DNA of 5,287 bases from Candidatus Poribacteria bacterium (GTDB taxonomy: Bacteria; Poribacteria; WGA-4E; PCPOR2b), in contig JAPUIP010000076.1 in NCBI GenBank assembly GCA_027296925.1, positions 1-5,287 of the forward strand. The letters are read 5' to 3'. Below the pieces are notes generated by a model. It was given only the letters and a program-made list of their open reading frames with translations. It had not been told where the DNA came from and did not search any database. This document shows, piece after piece, positions 4,944 through 5,287 of this stretch. The position numbers and the translations under genes are program-made. How positions within the stretch are numbered: position 1 is the stretch's first letter; the number at the start of each line of letters is the position of its first letter.

Positions 4944-5204
4944 ATGAAAACGCAAATAAATGACACGCCTCCCGAAATCCAGAGAATTTTGATCGAGGGT
5001 TATCGCCGAATGACCCCTCAACAAAAGATGCGGCAGGTCAATGAACTGACCAAATCGGTTCAACAACTTGCTCTGGCTCGGATTCGCAAGCAGCACGGCG
5101 AAATCTCTGAGCGCGAACAACGATTACGACTTGCCTCCTTGTGGTTAGAACGCGAAACGATGATTCGCGTATTCGATTGGGACCCGCAAAAAGAGGGCTA
5201 TTGA
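4944..5204 (+). CDS. Small all-helical protein of unknown function
   Basis: 86 residues, highly charged, no signal peptide or membrane segment, probably all alpha-helical. Recognisable stretches are PPEIQRILIEGYRRMTP (9-25), a long helix QKMRQVNELTKSVQQLALAR (27-46), and REQRLRLASLWLERETM (57-73), ending FDWDPQKEGY. From memory, small proteins with a 'MTPxxK...VxELxxxxxxLAxxRIR...SExExRLRLAxLWL' pattern are common in Chloroflexi, cyanobacteria and relatives. They are often encoded just before a nucleotidyltransferase-like (AbiEii-type) protein, an arrangement that suggests a toxin-antitoxin or similar pair; I could not verify this. The good ribosome binding site, the coupled gene one base downstream and the ordinary codon use support a real gene. 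It reads away from the catabolic cluster and is probably unrelated to it. Confidence 0.8.
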   Translation: MKTQINDTPPEIQRILIEGYRRMTPQQKMRQVNELTKSVQQLALARIRKQHGEISEREQRLRLASLWLERETMIRVFDWDPQKEGY

Positions 5205-5205
5205 A

Positions 5206-5287
5206 GTGATTCTTGGTGAACCACTCCAAATCACCCGATTTGTCGCAGAGAACACCTTCAGACCCATTTGCGGAATTGGACGGGAAT
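5206..5287 (+). CDS. Start of a coupled downstream gene (cut by the window edge)
   Basis: A GTG codon one base after the TGA of the 86-residue gene opens a frame that stays open to the window end (27 codons). AGAGGG about 8 bases upstream can serve as ribosome binding site. The visible start, VILGEPLQITRFVAE, is amphipathic and would suit the N-terminal helix of a nucleotidyltransferase-like partner of the small protein. The following residues, NTFRPICGIGRE, do not continue in an obvious family pattern. The identity is open; a frameshift soon after residue 15 cannot be excluded. Confidence 0.45.
   Translation, partial: MILGEPLQITRFVAENTFRPICGIGRE

Noticed and set aside
4623..5120. Minus-strand open frame (165 codons) through the repeat region and the small plus-strand gene
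   Set aside because: Its middle is the translated 12-base repeat (KLRS/KLRG), it is antisense to the better supported 86-residue gene, and it shows no domain pattern.

Overview
The window looks like a piece of a bacterial chromosome of moderate GC content. It carries a four-gene catabolic cluster on the minus strand, a roughly 390-base intergenic stretch packed with small palindromes and tandem repeats, and the start of a second, plus-strand transcription unit at the right edge. All calls come from reading the sequence; no database search was made. The taxon cannot be fixed. The mix of sugar-acid enzymes with repeat-rich intergenic DNA resembles what I recall of Poribacteria, Chloroflexi and similar groups, but this is only an impression.

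Layout in order of transcription, right to left. An enolase-superfamily protein (mandelate racemase/muconate lactonizing type, 4555-3449) is followed 26 bases later by a Gfo/Idh/MocA-type NAD(P)-dependent oxidoreductase (3422-2310). After a 154-base gap comes a mannonate dehydratase-like (UxuA-type) TIM-barrel protein (2155-1277). After a 150-base gap with a strong hairpin comes an ornithine cyclodeaminase/mu-crystallin family protein (1126-119). The first two genes are almost certainly co-transcribed. The last two may belong to the same operon or have their own control, because each gap holds direct or inverted repeats. Bases 1-118 are non-coding, with a G-rich repeat and a possible terminator.

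On the right, 4556-4943 contains a hairpin with one bulged base, two 33-base-spaced hairpins that share a TTCA loop and have compensating stem changes, a 12-base tandem repeat, a 9-base tandem repeat, a branched palindrome, and a small palindrome just before the ribosome binding site of an 86-residue all-helical protein (4944-5204, plus strand). A second plus-strand gene starts one base after it and runs off the window.

The four minus-strand enzymes together suggest a sugar-acid or related hydroxy-acid pathway: dehydration or isomerisation, NAD(P)-linked oxidation, a further UxuA-like step, and an NAD(P)-linked step on an imine or keto compound. Three of the four deviate at positions expected to be catalytic or metal-binding. 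The enolase-superfamily protein lacks both usual lysines, the OCD-like protein lacks the catalytic aspartate of true ornithine cyclodeaminases, and the UxuA-like protein is short and has Glu where an Asp metal ligand is expected. The pathway is therefore probably not a textbook one, and the substrate is unknown.
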